Source: Thermocatellispora tengchongensis (GTDB taxonomy: Bacteria > Actinomycetota > Actinomycetes > Streptosporangiales > Streptosporangiaceae). Taken from it: 64,000 nucleotides of DNA. This document shows, one piece after another, positions 37,576 through 45,537 of this stretch; position 1 is the stretch's first letter; the number at the start of each line of letters is the position of its first letter. Below the pieces are notes generated by a model, which saw only the letters and a list, made by a program, of their open reading frames with translations, was not told the origin of the DNA and searched no databases. Location: positions 248,001 through 312,000 of the forward strand of contig NZ_JACHGN010000003.1 of the NCBI RefSeq assembly GCF_014202315.1, read 5' to 3'. The position numbers and the translations under genes are program-made.

Positions 37576-38147
37576 GCGGCGTCCATCTGGAGACCGAGCG
37601 GCTGGTGCTGCGCCGGCTCACCCCCGGCGACGCCGGCGCCCTGCTCGCGCTGCACGCCGACCCCGAGGTGATGCGCTACCTCACCGGCGGCAGGCCGGCC
37701 ACCCGCGAGGAGGTCGAGGGCGTCACCCTGCCGCGCATGCTGGCGTACTACGAGCGCTACCCGGCCTTCGGCTACTGGGCCGCCGACCGGAAGGGGAGCG
37801 GGGAGTTCCTCGGCTGGTTCCACTTCCGCCCCGCCGAGGGGGCGCCGCCGGGCGAGATCGAGCTGGGCTACCGGCTGCACCGCGCCGCCTGGGGCAAGGG
37901 GTACGCGAGCGAGGGCTCCCGGGCGCTCATCCGCAAGGGCTTCACCGAGCTGGGCGTCGAGCGCGTGGTGGCGCAGACGATGGCGGTCAACCTCGGCTCC
38001 CGGCGGGTGATGGAGAAGTGCGGCCTGCGCTTCGTGCGCGCCTTCCACCACGACTGGCCGGAGCCGATCCCCGGCTCCGAGCACGGCGAGGTCGAGTACG
38101 CCCTGACCCGGGCCGATTGGGAGGCCGGGCCCGCCGCGACAGGATGA
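37572..38147 (+). CDS. GNAT-family N-acetyltransferase (RimJ/RimL-like)
   Basis: 191 residues of the Acetyltransf_3 type: LETERLVLRRLTPGDAGAL at the N-terminus, EIELGYRLHRAAWGKGYASEG with the acetyl-CoA loop (GKGYAS), and VNLGSRRVMEKCGLRFV. Transfers acetyl from acetyl-CoA to an amine of a protein or small molecule. GTG start overlaps the Smr stop by four bases. Confidence 0.92.
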   Translation: MSGVHLETERLVLRRLTPGDAGALLALHADPEVMRYLTGGRPATREEVEGVTLPRMLAYYERYPAFGYWAADRKGSGEFLGWFHFRPAEGAPPGEIELGYRLHRAAWGKGYASEGSRALIRKGFTELGVERVVAQTMAVNLGSRRVMEKCGLRFVRAFHHDWPEPIPGSEHGEVEYALTRADWEAGPAATG

Positions 38148-38156
38148 CCCGGCACG

Positions 38157-38190
38157 CAGGGCCGGCCATCCACAGCGGGATCGCCGGCCT
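38157..38190. terminator. Hairpin between convergent GNAT and azlD genes
   Basis: AGGGCCGGC near 38157-38165 pairs with GCCGGCCTT near 38183-38191 (one mismatch), with a 17-base loop, in the 58-base gap between convergent stops. Confidence 0.4.
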
Positions 38191-38205
38191 TCACCGGGGA
38201 GCGTG

Positions 38206-38529
38206 TCAAGGCACCCCGAGCAGGCGCAGGACGGCGGTGGTGGCGGCCGCCGCCACCACGACCACCACGAACGGCGTCCTGCGCCAGGCCAGCACGCCGC
38301 CCACCAGCACGCCCGCCGGGCGGGCGTACCCCGCGAAGCCGCCGTCCTCGATCAGGGCGGCGGTCGCGACCACGGCGGCCAGCAGGACGACGGCCGCGGT
38401 CGTCATCAGATGCCGCGCCCGCGGGCCGAGCTCCATGCGGGCCCGCAGCACCGGGCCCGCGAAGCGGAAGGCGAAGGTGCCCGCGCCGAGCACCAGCGCC
38501 GCCGCGACCAGCATGACCGGGTCGTTCAC
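38206..38529 (-). CDS. azlD: AzlD-type branched-chain amino acid exporter small subunit
   Basis: About 107 residues, four hydrophobic helices (LVAAALVLGAGTFAFRFAG, MTTAAVVLLAAVVATAALI, PAGVLVGGVLAW, FVVVVVAAAATTAVLRLLG). The GTFAFR motif is typical of AzlD. It completes AzlC to export branched-chain amino acids and analogues. GTG start overlaps the azlC stop (GTGA). Confidence 0.88.
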   Translation of the reverse strand: MNDPVMLVAAALVLGAGTFAFRFAGPVLRARMELGPRARHLMTTAAVVLLAAVVATAALIEDGGFAGYARPAGVLVGGVLAWRRTPFVVVVVAAAATTAVLRLLGVP

Positions 38530-39215
38530 CGCGCCACCTCGCTCTCCCGCCCGCGGGCGACGGCGAGCAGGCCGAGCAGCGCGAGCAGCACCGGCAGCCC
38601 GGCGGGCAGGAACGGCGTCGCGGCCAGCGCGAGGGCCGCCCCGGCCAGGGCCGCGCGGCGCACCCCGCGCTCCTTCAGCGCGGGCAGCACCAGGGCCAGC
38701 AGCACGGCGGGGAAGGCCGCGTCGAGCCCGAACGCCCCGGTGTCGGTGATCACCGTCCCGGCGTACGCGCCGGCCACCACTCCGATGTTCCAGAACCCGA
38801 ACAGCCCGATCCCGCACGCCCAGTACGCTGCACGCCGTCGCGCCGGGTCCTGCTGCGCCAGCGCGAAGGCCACCGACTCATCGACCATCAGATGGCTGCC
38901 CGCGATCCTGGAGCCCCAGCCCCGCCCGAGCACGTCGCCCACCGCGAACCCGAACGGCAGGTGCCGCGCGTTCACCAGCAGCGCCGCCACGACGGCGGCG
39001 ACCGGGTTGCCGCCCGAGGCGACCAGCCCCACGAACAGGAACTGCGCCGCCCCCGCGAAGACCACCACGGACAGCAGCATCGGCACCCACACCGCGAACC
39101 CCGAGGCCACGGTGATCGCCCCATACGACAGCCCGACCAGGGCATTGGCCAGGCAGACCAGCGCGATGTCCCGCGCCAGGTCGGCCCCCAGTGTTCGCTG
39201 TATCGACCGAATCAC
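38526..39215 (-). CDS. azlC: AzlC-type branched-chain amino acid exporter large subunit
   Basis: 229 residues, about seven helices, with family landmarks LSYGAITVASGF, FAGAAQFLFVGL, NARHLPFGFAVGD and HLMVDESVAFAL. GTG start at 39215; no other start codon in frame suits. Divergent from an XRE-cupin regulator, the usual neighbour of azlCD. Confidence 0.92.
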   Translation of the reverse strand: MIRSIQRTLGADLARDIALVCLANALVGLSYGAITVASGFAVWVPMLLSVVVFAGAAQFLFVGLVASGGNPVAAVVAALLVNARHLPFGFAVGDVLGRGWGSRIAGSHLMVDESVAFALAQQDPARRRAAYWACGIGLFGFWNIGVVAGAYAGTVITDTGAFGLDAAFPAVLLALVLPALKERGVRRAALAGAALALAATPFLPAGLPVLLALLGLLAVARGRESEVAR

Positions 39216-39259
39216 ACTTTATAGTGAACAGAGTGCGGGGTGTGTTCGTCAAATCGAAC
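39215..39259. promoter_or_regulatory. Dyads in the azlC/regulator divergent region
   Basis: CACT-TTAT-AGTG (39215-39226) overlaps the azlC start and GTTCG-N6-CGAAC (39244-39259) lies midway in the 87-base spacer; CGAACG recurs at about 39275. These are candidate sites for the XRE-cupin regulator. Confidence 0.35.
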
Positions 39260-39302
39260 GGTCTGTTTGCTCTACCGAACGAGATGCGGGAGGTGAGCGG
39301 GG

Positions 39303-40502
39303 GTGGTAGACCCTGAGGCGACCGATGAGAGGCGGGACGGCGAGATGACGGCGGCGGACGCGGACGCGGCGCGCTCCCGGGCACGGCAGGCCGCACGGGC
39401 GGCGAAGGCACACGCGGAGGACACGCGGCCCGGGGACACGCGGGGCGGGGAGGCGCGGCCCGGGGACGCGCGGCCCAGGGAGGCGCGGGCACATGCGCGT
39501 CCGGGAGACGCGCGCGCGGGGGACGCCCAGACGGAGGATGTACGCGCGGAGGACATGCGGGGGAGCGGCGTGCGGGCGAATGACATGCGCACGGAAGACG
39601 CGGGGCCAGGGGACGCCCAGACGGAGGGCATGCGCCTGGAGGACATGCGGGGGAGTGACGTGCGCGCGGGAGATGCGCGGGCGGGGGACGTGCGGGGGAG
39701 TGACGTGCGCGCGGGAGATGCGCGGGCGGAGGGCGTGCGCGTGGAGAACGCGCGGGTGGGGGACGCCCAGGCGGAGGGCGTGCGCGCGGAGGACGCGCGG
39801 GCGGGGGACGCCCAGGCGGAGGGCGTGCGCGTGGAGGACGTGCGGGGGAGCGACGTGCGGGCCGGGCGGGGGCGGCGTGCGGGCGGTGGCAGGCAGGGCA
39901 GGGGCGAGGGGGGCAGGCAGGGCAGGGGCGAGGGGAGTGGGGAGCGGGCGCGCAGTGGTGCGCCGCTCGATGTGATCGCGGCGTCGCTGCGGCGGGAGCG
40001 GGAGCGGGCCGGGTTGTCGCTGACCGAGCTGGCCCGGCGCGCCGAGATCTCCAAGTCCACGTTGTCGCAACTGGAGTCGGGCACCGGCAATCCGAGCGTG
40101 GAGACCCTGTGGGCGCTCGGCGTGGCGTTGAACGTGCCGTTCGGCAGGCTGGTGCAGCCGCCGGCGCCCGCCGTACAGGTGATCAGAAGGGGAGAGGGGC
40201 CCGCGGTGGCCTCGGAGCGGGCGGACTACATCGCCACGCTGCTCGCCTCATGCCCGCCGCACGCCCGGCGCGACATCTACCTCATCTCCGCCGAGCCCGG
40301 TACCGCTCGCGAGTCGGACCCGCACATGCCGGGCGTCGTGGAGCACGTCGTGATCTGCTCCGGACGGGCGAGGCTCGGCATCGCGGAGGACCCGGTGGAG
40401 CTGGGCCCCGGCGACTACATCGCCTACCCGGGCGACGTCGCGCACGTCTTCGAGGCCCTCGAACCCGGCACCCTGGCCGTCCTCGTCTCCGAGCACGTCT
40501 GA
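39303..40502 (+). CDS. XRE-cupin regulator with an N-terminal Asp-Arg pentad repeat domain
   Basis: 399 residues. The last ~180 are a standard HTH_XRE-cupin_2 regulator: DNA-binding helix-turn-helix at about 222-285 (LSLTELARRAEISKSTLSQLESG) and a cupin barrel (HMPGVVEHVVICSGRARLG, PGDYIAYPGDVAHVFEA). It most likely controls the divergent azlCD genes. Residues 39-187 form an unusual array of five-residue units such as GDARA, EGVRV, SDVRA and AEDMR, with Asp and Arg at fixed positions, encoded by 15- and 45-bp repeats. GGGAGG nine bases before the GTG supports translation from 39303, so the repeat is likely made. An ATG at 39345 would keep most of it. Confidence 0.85.
   Translation: MVDPEATDERRDGEMTAADADAARSRARQAARAAKAHAEDTRPGDTRGGEARPGDARPREARAHARPGDARAGDAQTEDVRAEDMRGSGVRANDMRTEDAGPGDAQTEGMRLEDMRGSDVRAGDARAGDVRGSDVRAGDARAEGVRVENARVGDAQAEGVRAEDARAGDAQAEGVRVEDVRGSDVRAGRGRRAGGGRQGRGEGGRQGRGEGSGERARSGAPLDVIAASLRRERERAGLSLTELARRAEISKSTLSQLESGTGNPSVETLWALGVALNVPFGRLVQPPAPAVQVIRRGEGPAVASERADYIATLLASCPPHARRDIYLISAEPGTARESDPHMPGVVEHVVICSGRARLGIAEDPVELGPGDYIAYPGDVAHVFEALEPGTLAVLVSEHV
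39417..39863 (+). repeat. 15-bp-based coding repeat with 45-bp higher-order units
   Basis: The regulator gene is built of 15-bp units here; longer 45-bp units recur, for example TGCGGGGGAGTGACG at 39646 and 39691, and GGACGCCCAG at 39761 and 39806. Confidence 0.9.
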
Positions 40503-40522
40503 ACCGCCAGGGGGACCGGCGG

Positions 40523-40897
40523 TCAGATCTTGCGCATCGTACGGGCCTCGGCGGCGGCGGCCAGGACGTCCTCCAGGGGCGAGCCCGCCGCGGCCGTCAC
40601 GGCGGCCGCGATGGCGCCCTCCACGAACGGGACGTCCGCGAGCACGACGGCGCCGGGGCGCTCCAGCATCCGCGCGACCAGCACCGAGCTGCCCAGGTCG
40701 GGGATGAGCACCACGCCCTCGCCCCGGTCCACCTTCTCGACGGCGTCCTTCACCTTGTCGGGGCTGGTGCCGAGCCCGCCGTCGTCGGTGCCGCCCGCGG
40801 CGACGATCGGCGCCGCGCTTCCGGCGATCTGCGCCGCCAGTGCCGCCACCTCGGCCGCGAGTTGAGCGCTGTGCGAGACCAGCACGATGCCGACCAT
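40523..40897 (-). CDS. dhaM: PTS-dependent dihydroxyacetone kinase phosphotransferase subunit DhaM
   Basis: 124 residues of the EIIA-man-like domain: VGIVLVSHSAQLAAEVA with the phospho-acceptor His about 9, GTSPDKVKDAVEKVDRGEGVVLIPDLGSS and PFVEGAIAAAVTAAAG. It receives phosphate from HPr and passes it to ADP bound on DhaL. Only the EIIA domain is present, as in most actinobacteria, so EI and HPr must come from elsewhere. ATG at 40897 preferred over the preceding GTG codon. It is separated from dhaL by a 281-base repeat-bearing gap. Confidence 0.93.
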   Translation of the reverse strand: MVGIVLVSHSAQLAAEVAALAAQIAGSAAPIVAAGGTDDGGLGTSPDKVKDAVEKVDRGEGVVLIPDLGSSVLVARMLERPGAVVLADVPFVEGAIAAAVTAAAGSPLEDVLAAAAEARTMRKI

Positions 40898-40904
40898 CAC
40901 CGCT

Positions 40905-41009
40905 CGTCTGCCGATCGCACGTCTGCCGGCCGCTCGTCCGTCGATCGCACGTCTGTCGATCGCACGTCTGTCGGCCGCTCGTCTGCCGTTCGCACGTCTG
41001 CCGGCCGTA
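40905..41009 (-). repeat. 15-bp tandem repeat (7 copies) between dhaL and dhaM
   Basis: Units of the type CGTCTGCCGATCGCA start every 15 bases from 40905 to 40995. On the minus strand they read pentads ADVRS, TDVRS, TDERP. The open frame containing them (40897-41103) ends in a TGA that overlaps the dhaM ATG. The rest of the gap to dhaL (41010-41178) shows no gene. Confidence 0.95.
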
Positions 41010-41178
41010 CGCCCACCATCACGGCACGCCCACCTTCACCGCACACTCGCCATCGCCCGTGCGCCCGGCCATCGCCGGTCGCGGGCGGCACGCCGGTCGT
41101 CACCGTACGCCCGTCGTGCGCAAGCCCGCTCCCCGGGATCGCCGCGCCCTGAAATGCACCATACCTGGGAAAAACCGG

Positions 41179-41844
41179 TCACTTGGCCGCGGTGGCGGCG
41201 GCGGTGGTGCTGAGGGCGGCCAGGATGAGCGCCGTGGAGGCGGCTCCCGGGTCCTCGTGGCCGATGCTGCGCGGGCCGAGGTAGCTGGCGCGGCCCTTGC
41301 GGGCCAGCAGCGGGATCGTGGCGTGCGCGCCCTCCGCCGCGGCGCGGGCGGCGTCCTCCAGCACCGGGCCGTACGAGCCGTCCGCCGGGGTGTCCTCCAG
41401 CGCGGCGGTCAGGGTGCGGATGGCGGGGGCGAGCGCGTCCACCATGGTCTTGTCGCCCTCCTCGGCCGCGCCGAGCCGCTGCACCACGGCCAGGCCCGCC
41501 TCCAGGGCCATGGCCAGCGCGGCCGGCGTGACCTCGGGCGCGTCGCCGAGGGTCTTGCCCATCTGCCGGAACGCGCTGCCGTACAGCGGGCCGGACGCGC
41601 CGCCCACCTTGCGGATCAGGGTGGTGCCGGTCAGCGTGAGCACGTCGCCCGGTGTCGCGGGCGGCGGGTCGGCGGAGGCCAGGGCCTCGCGCGCGGCGGA
41701 GAAGCCGCGGTCGAGGTTGGCGCCGTGGTCGGCGTCGCCGATCGCCGCGTCCAGCTTGGTCAGATGGTCGCGCTGGTCCGCGATCACATGGGCGATCTCC
41801 TCGATCCAGGCGACGAAGAAGGCGGTGTCCACAGGTCTCTCCAT
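41179..41844 (-). CDS. dhaL: Dihydroxyacetone kinase subunit DhaL
   Basis: 221 residues. ADP/Mg-binding aspartates in LDAAIGDADHGANLDRG, nucleotide loop GTTLIRKVGGASGPLYG, and the lid region ARKGRASYLGPRSIGHEDPGA. Carries ADP as a permanent cofactor that relays phosphate from DhaM to the DHA held by DhaK. 30 bases after dhaK. Confidence 0.95.
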   Translation of the reverse strand: MERPVDTAFFVAWIEEIAHVIADQRDHLTKLDAAIGDADHGANLDRGFSAAREALASADPPPATPGDVLTLTGTTLIRKVGGASGPLYGSAFRQMGKTLGDAPEVTPAALAMALEAGLAVVQRLGAAEEGDKTMVDALAPAIRTLTAALEDTPADGSYGPVLEDAARAAAEGAHATIPLLARKGRASYLGPRSIGHEDPGAASTALILAALSTTAAATAAK

Positions 41845-41874
41845 GGGTGGTCGGGCGGATGGTACGGCCGCGGT

Positions 41875-42867
41875 TCAGCGGCCCCAGCGGAGGGCGGGCG
41901 TCTGCACGGGCGCGTCCCACAGGCGGGTCAGCTCCTCGGACAGGCGGCACACCGTGACCGAGAAGCCCTGCATGTCCAGGCTGGTGACGTAGTCGCCCAC
42001 CAGGCTGCGGCTGATCCGCGCCCCGCGCTCGCCCAGGTAGGCGGCCACTTCGGCGAACACGACGTACAGCTCGATCAGCGGCGTGCCGCCCATGCCGTTC
42101 ACCAGGACCAGCGTGTCGCCGGACAGCGGCAGGTCCTCGTGGATGGCGTCCATCGCGACCCGGACGATCTCGCGGGCCGGGGCCATCGGGGCGCGGACGC
42201 GGCCGGGCTCGCCGTGGATGCCGATGCCCAGCTCGATCTCGCCCTCGCCCAGCTCGAAGGTGGGCTTGCCGGCCGTCGGCGTCGTGCACGCCGACAGCGC
42301 GACCCCGAACGAGCGGCTGCGCGCGTTCACCTCGTTGCCGACGGAGGCGACCTCGTCCAGCGGGGCGCCGCCCTCGGCCAGCGCGCCCGCGATCTTCTCC
42401 ACGAACAGGGTGGCGCCGGTGCCGCGGCGCCCGGCGGTGAACAGCGAGTCCTGCACGGCCACGTCGTCGTTGACCAGCACCGTGGCCACCTCGACGCCGT
42501 CCTCGGCGCACAGCTCCGCGGCCATCTCGAAGTTGAGCACGTCGCCGGTGTAGTTCTTGACGATGTGCAGCACCCCGGCGCCGCCGTTGACGGCGTTGGT
42601 GGCCTCGATGAGCTGGTCGGGCACGGGCGAGGTGAAGATCTCACCGGGGCAGGCCGCGTCGAGCATGCCGTGGCCGACGAAGCCCGCGTGCAGCGGCTCG
42701 TGCCCCGAGCCGCCGCCGGACACCAGCCCGACCTTGCCCCGGCGCGGGCCTCCGGCCCGGGTGACGATCCGCTTGGCCACATCGACCCGCAGTTCGGGGT
42801 GGGCGGCGGCGAGACCGGTCAGGGCGTCGCTGACGACGCTGTCGGCGCCGTTGATGAGCTTCTTCAT
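41875..42867 (-). CDS. dhaK: Dihydroxyacetone kinase subunit DhaK
   Basis: 330 residues. MKKLINGADSVVSDALTGL start, VSGGGSGHEPLHAGFVG substrate loop, and the covalent hemiaminal His in GIGIHGEPGR. Binds dihydroxyacetone. GAGG five bases before the ATG; a longer reading frame upstream is the antisense of the cyclase gene and was ignored. First gene of dhaKLM; the pathway product is dihydroxyacetone phosphate. Confidence 0.96.
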   Translation of the reverse strand: MKKLINGADSVVSDALTGLAAAHPELRVDVAKRIVTRAGGPRRGKVGLVSGGGSGHEPLHAGFVGHGMLDAACPGEIFTSPVPDQLIEATNAVNGGAGVLHIVKNYTGDVLNFEMAAELCAEDGVEVATVLVNDDVAVQDSLFTAGRRGTGATLFVEKIAGALAEGGAPLDEVASVGNEVNARSRSFGVALSACTTPTAGKPTFELGEGEIELGIGIHGEPGRVRAPMAPAREIVRVAMDAIHEDLPLSGDTLVLVNGMGGTPLIELYVVFAEVAAYLGERGARISRSLVGDYVTSLDMQGFSVTVCRLSEELTRLWDAPVQTPALRWGR

Positions 42868-43032
42868 GAGATCCTCGCTGCCCTTCGCTGGTGTGATGGT
42901 CTCGATGACAACCTCTGCCCCGCACGGCCCGGTGGCAAGCACCGTGAGCGCCCCGGCGGCGGTATGGTGCCCGCGACCGGGGTGTAGGAAGATCTGGGCA
43001 GGCGCGGCGGGGCCGCGGGCGAGGAGGCAGCG

Positions 43033-43806
43033 ATGTCGGTGTTGAGGACCTTCGTGGAGGCAGTGAGAAGCGGCGCGATCGAGGTGATCGACCTCACCGC
43101 CCCGCTGTCGGAGCGGACGCCGATCCTGCAGCTCCCGCCGCCGTTCGGCAACACGATCCCGTTCCGCCTGGAGGAGATCAGCCGCTACGACGACCGCGGC
43201 CCGGCCTGGTACTGGAACGACATCCACACCGGCGAGCACACCGGCACTCACTTCGACGCGCCGATCCACTGGGTCACCGCCCGCGACGGCCAGGACGTCT
43301 CGCAGGTGCCGGTCACCAGCCTGATCGCGCCCGCCGTCGTGCTCGACATGTCCGCCGAGGCCGCTCGCGACCCCGACTTCCTGCTCCAGATCGACCACGT
43401 CACGGCCTGGGAGAAGGAGCACGGCCCGCTGCCCGAGGGCGGCTGGCTGCTGTACCGCACGGGCTGGGACTCCCGGGCCGAGGACCAGGCCCGCTTCCTC
43501 AACGCCGACGACACCGGCCCGCACACGCCGGGCGTCTCGGTCGAGTGCGCCAGGTGGCTGGCCGAGCAGACCCCGATCGCCGGGATCGGGGTCGAGACCG
43601 TCGGCACAGACGCCGGGGCCGCGCACTCCTTCGACCCGGCCTTCCCCTGCCACAGCTTCCTGCTCGGCGCCGGCAAGTACGGCCTGACCCAGCTCCGCAA
43701 CCTCGACCGGCTGCCGCCGACGGGCGCGGTCGTCGTGGCGCCGCCGCTGCCGATCGTGGGCGGCTCCGGCAGCCCGGTACGGGTGCTCGCCCTGGTCGAG
43801 CGATGA
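43033..43806 (+). CDS. Cyclase-family metal hydrolase, isatin hydrolase-like
   Basis: 257 residues. Metal-binding motif HTGTHFDAPIHW with the downstream His/Glu set, and the stretches FRLEEISRYDDRGPAWYWN and GGSGSPVRVLALV. From memory these are close to bacterial isatin hydrolase, which opens isatin to isatinate with Mn2+; kynurenine formamidase is the other well-known member and is less similar. GAGGAGG precedes the ATG. The stop overlaps the start of a thiamine-diphosphate enzyme (ATGA), a coupling that fits hydrolysis to a 2-oxo acid followed by decarboxylation. Substrate is inference. Confidence 0.8.
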   Translation: MSVLRTFVEAVRSGAIEVIDLTAPLSERTPILQLPPPFGNTIPFRLEEISRYDDRGPAWYWNDIHTGEHTGTHFDAPIHWVTARDGQDVSQVPVTSLIAPAVVLDMSAEAARDPDFLLQIDHVTAWEKEHGPLPEGGWLLYRTGWDSRAEDQARFLNADDTGPHTPGVSVECARWLAEQTPIAGIGVETVGTDAGAAHSFDPAFPCHSFLLGAGKYGLTQLRNLDRLPPTGAVVVAPPLPIVGGSGSPVRVLALVER

Positions 43807-45467
43807 TCGCCGCCGAGGCCGTGGGGCGCGCCCTGGCCGGGCTGGGCGTCACCACGGTGTTCGGCGTGGCCGGCAGCGGCAACTTCCACGTCACCAACGC
43901 GCTCGTCGCGGGCGGCGCGCGCTTCGTCGCGGCCCGGCACGAGGGCGGGGCGGCGACCATGGCCGACGCGTACGCCCGCGTCTCCGGCCGCCCCGGGCTG
44001 CTCAGCGTGCACCAGGGCCCCGGCCTGACCAACGCGATCACCGGCATCGCCGAGGCCGCCAAGAGCCGCACGCCGCTGCTCGTGCTCGCGGGCGAGGCGG
44101 GCGACCCGCGCTCCAACTTCGCCATCGACCAGGACGCGCTGGCGGCGGCCGTGGGCGCGGTGCCGATGCGGGCGCACTCCGGCGAGACCGCGGTGGACGA
44201 CGCGATACGGGCCTACCGCACGGCCGTGCGCGAGCGGCGTACGGTGCTGCTCAACCTGCCCCTGAACGTGCAGAACGAGATGGCCAAGACGCCGCCCTCG
44301 GCGGGCGCGGCCCTGGTGCCCGAGGCGGCGGCGGTCCCCGCGCCGCCGCCCGAGACCATCGCCCGGCTGGGGGAGCTGCTGCTGGCGGCGCGGCGGCCGG
44401 TGTTCATCGCCGGGCGCGGCGCCCGCGGCGCCCGCGCCGAGCTGACCGCCCTCGCCGACCGGGTGGGCGCGCTGCTGGCCACCTCCGCCGTCGCCAAGGG
44501 CCTGTTCCGCGGCGACCCGTGGGACCTCGACGTCAGCGGCGGCTTCGCCACCCCGCTGGCCGCGGAGCTGATCCGCGGCGCCGACGTGATCGTGGGCTGG
44601 GGCTGCGCGCTGAACATGTGGACGACCCGCCACGGCGCGCTCATCGGCCCCGGCGCCACCCTGGTCCAGGTGGACCTGGAGGAGGACGCCATCGGCCGGC
44701 ACCGCCCCGTGGAGTTCGGCGTGTGCGGCGAGGCCGCCGAGACCGCCCGGCTCACGCTGTGGTACCTGTCCGGGCTCGGCCCGGCCGGCGGCGGGGCGGG
44801 GCCCTGGCCCGGCTACCGCTCCCGCGAGCTGGCCGTGCGCATCGCCGGCGAGCGGCGCTGGCGCGACGTCCCGTACGCCGACACCGGCGGCGGCGGCAGG
44901 ATCGACCCGCGCACGTTGTCCATCGGCCTGGACGACCTGCTGCCGCAGGAGCGGATCGTGTCGGTCGACTCGGGCAACTTCATGGGGTATCCGTCGATGT
45001 TCCTGTCGGTGCCCGACGAGGACGGCTTCTGCTTCACCCAGGCGTTCCAGTCGGTCGGCCTGGGCCTGGCCACCGCGATCGGCGCCGCGCTCGCCCGCCC
45101 CGACCGGCTGCCCGTGGCCGCGCTCGGCGACGGCGGCGCGCTGATGGGCATCGCCGAGCTGGAGACCGTCGTACGCCTCGGCCTGCCCATGGTGATCGTG
45201 GTCTACGACGACGAGGCGTACGGCGCGGAGGTGCACCACTTCGGGCCCGACGGCCACCCGCTCGGCACGGTCACCTTCCCGCCCGCCGACCTGGCCAGGA
45301 TCGCCCGGGGCTTCGGCTGCGCCGGCCTGACCGTACGCTCCCGCGCCGACCTGGCCGGGGTCGCCGACTGGTTGTCCGGGCCCCGCGACCGTCCCCTGCT
45401 CATCGACGCCAAGGTGACCTCCGAGCAGCCCTCGTGGTGGCTGGAGGAGGCCTTCCGCGGCCACTAG
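43803..45467 (+). CDS. Thiamine-diphosphate-dependent 2-oxo-acid decarboxylase-like enzyme
   Basis: 554 residues with the three-domain order of the acetolactate synthase/benzoylformate decarboxylase superfamily: PYR domain with the activating Glu in ARHEGGAATMADAYAR, central domain (about 190-320), and PP domain with GDGGALMGIAELETVV. The Mg2+ asparagine pair that normally ends the motif (NN before YG) is DD here (VYDDEAYGAE). No FAD-site or carboligase signature is obvious, so decarboxylation is more likely than acetolactate synthesis. Coupled to the isatin hydrolase-like gene; decarboxylation of isatinate, an aryl-glyoxylate, would be chemically apt but is a hypothesis. Confidence 0.85.
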   Translation: MIAAEAVGRALAGLGVTTVFGVAGSGNFHVTNALVAGGARFVAARHEGGAATMADAYARVSGRPGLLSVHQGPGLTNAITGIAEAAKSRTPLLVLAGEAGDPRSNFAIDQDALAAAVGAVPMRAHSGETAVDDAIRAYRTAVRERRTVLLNLPLNVQNEMAKTPPSAGAALVPEAAAVPAPPPETIARLGELLLAARRPVFIAGRGARGARAELTALADRVGALLATSAVAKGLFRGDPWDLDVSGGFATPLAAELIRGADVIVGWGCALNMWTTRHGALIGPGATLVQVDLEEDAIGRHRPVEFGVCGEAAETARLTLWYLSGLGPAGGGAGPWPGYRSRELAVRIAGERRWRDVPYADTGGGGRIDPRTLSIGLDDLLPQERIVSVDSGNFMGYPSMFLSVPDEDGFCFTQAFQSVGLGLATAIGAALARPDRLPVAALGDGGALMGIAELETVVRLGLPMVIVVYDDEAYGAEVHHFGPDGHPLGTVTFPPADLARIARGFGCAGLTVRSRADLAGVADWLSGPRDRPLLIDAKVTSEQPSWWLEEAFRGH

Positions 45468-45537
45468 GCGGACATTCCGGGCGTCGCCGGGTTACGCTGC
45501 GGGACACACGGACGTGACGCGGACGAGGGAGCCGGCC

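Noticed and set aside
39417-39863. Pentapeptide-repeat protein of the MfpA/Qnr type
   Set aside because: Period five is right but the central Leu/Phe needed for the right-handed beta-helix is absent.
40897-41103. 68-codon minus-strand frame ending in TGATG with dhaM
   Set aside because: Possible leader peptide, but low complexity, no ribosome site and no similarity; reported as repeat DNA, not as a gene.
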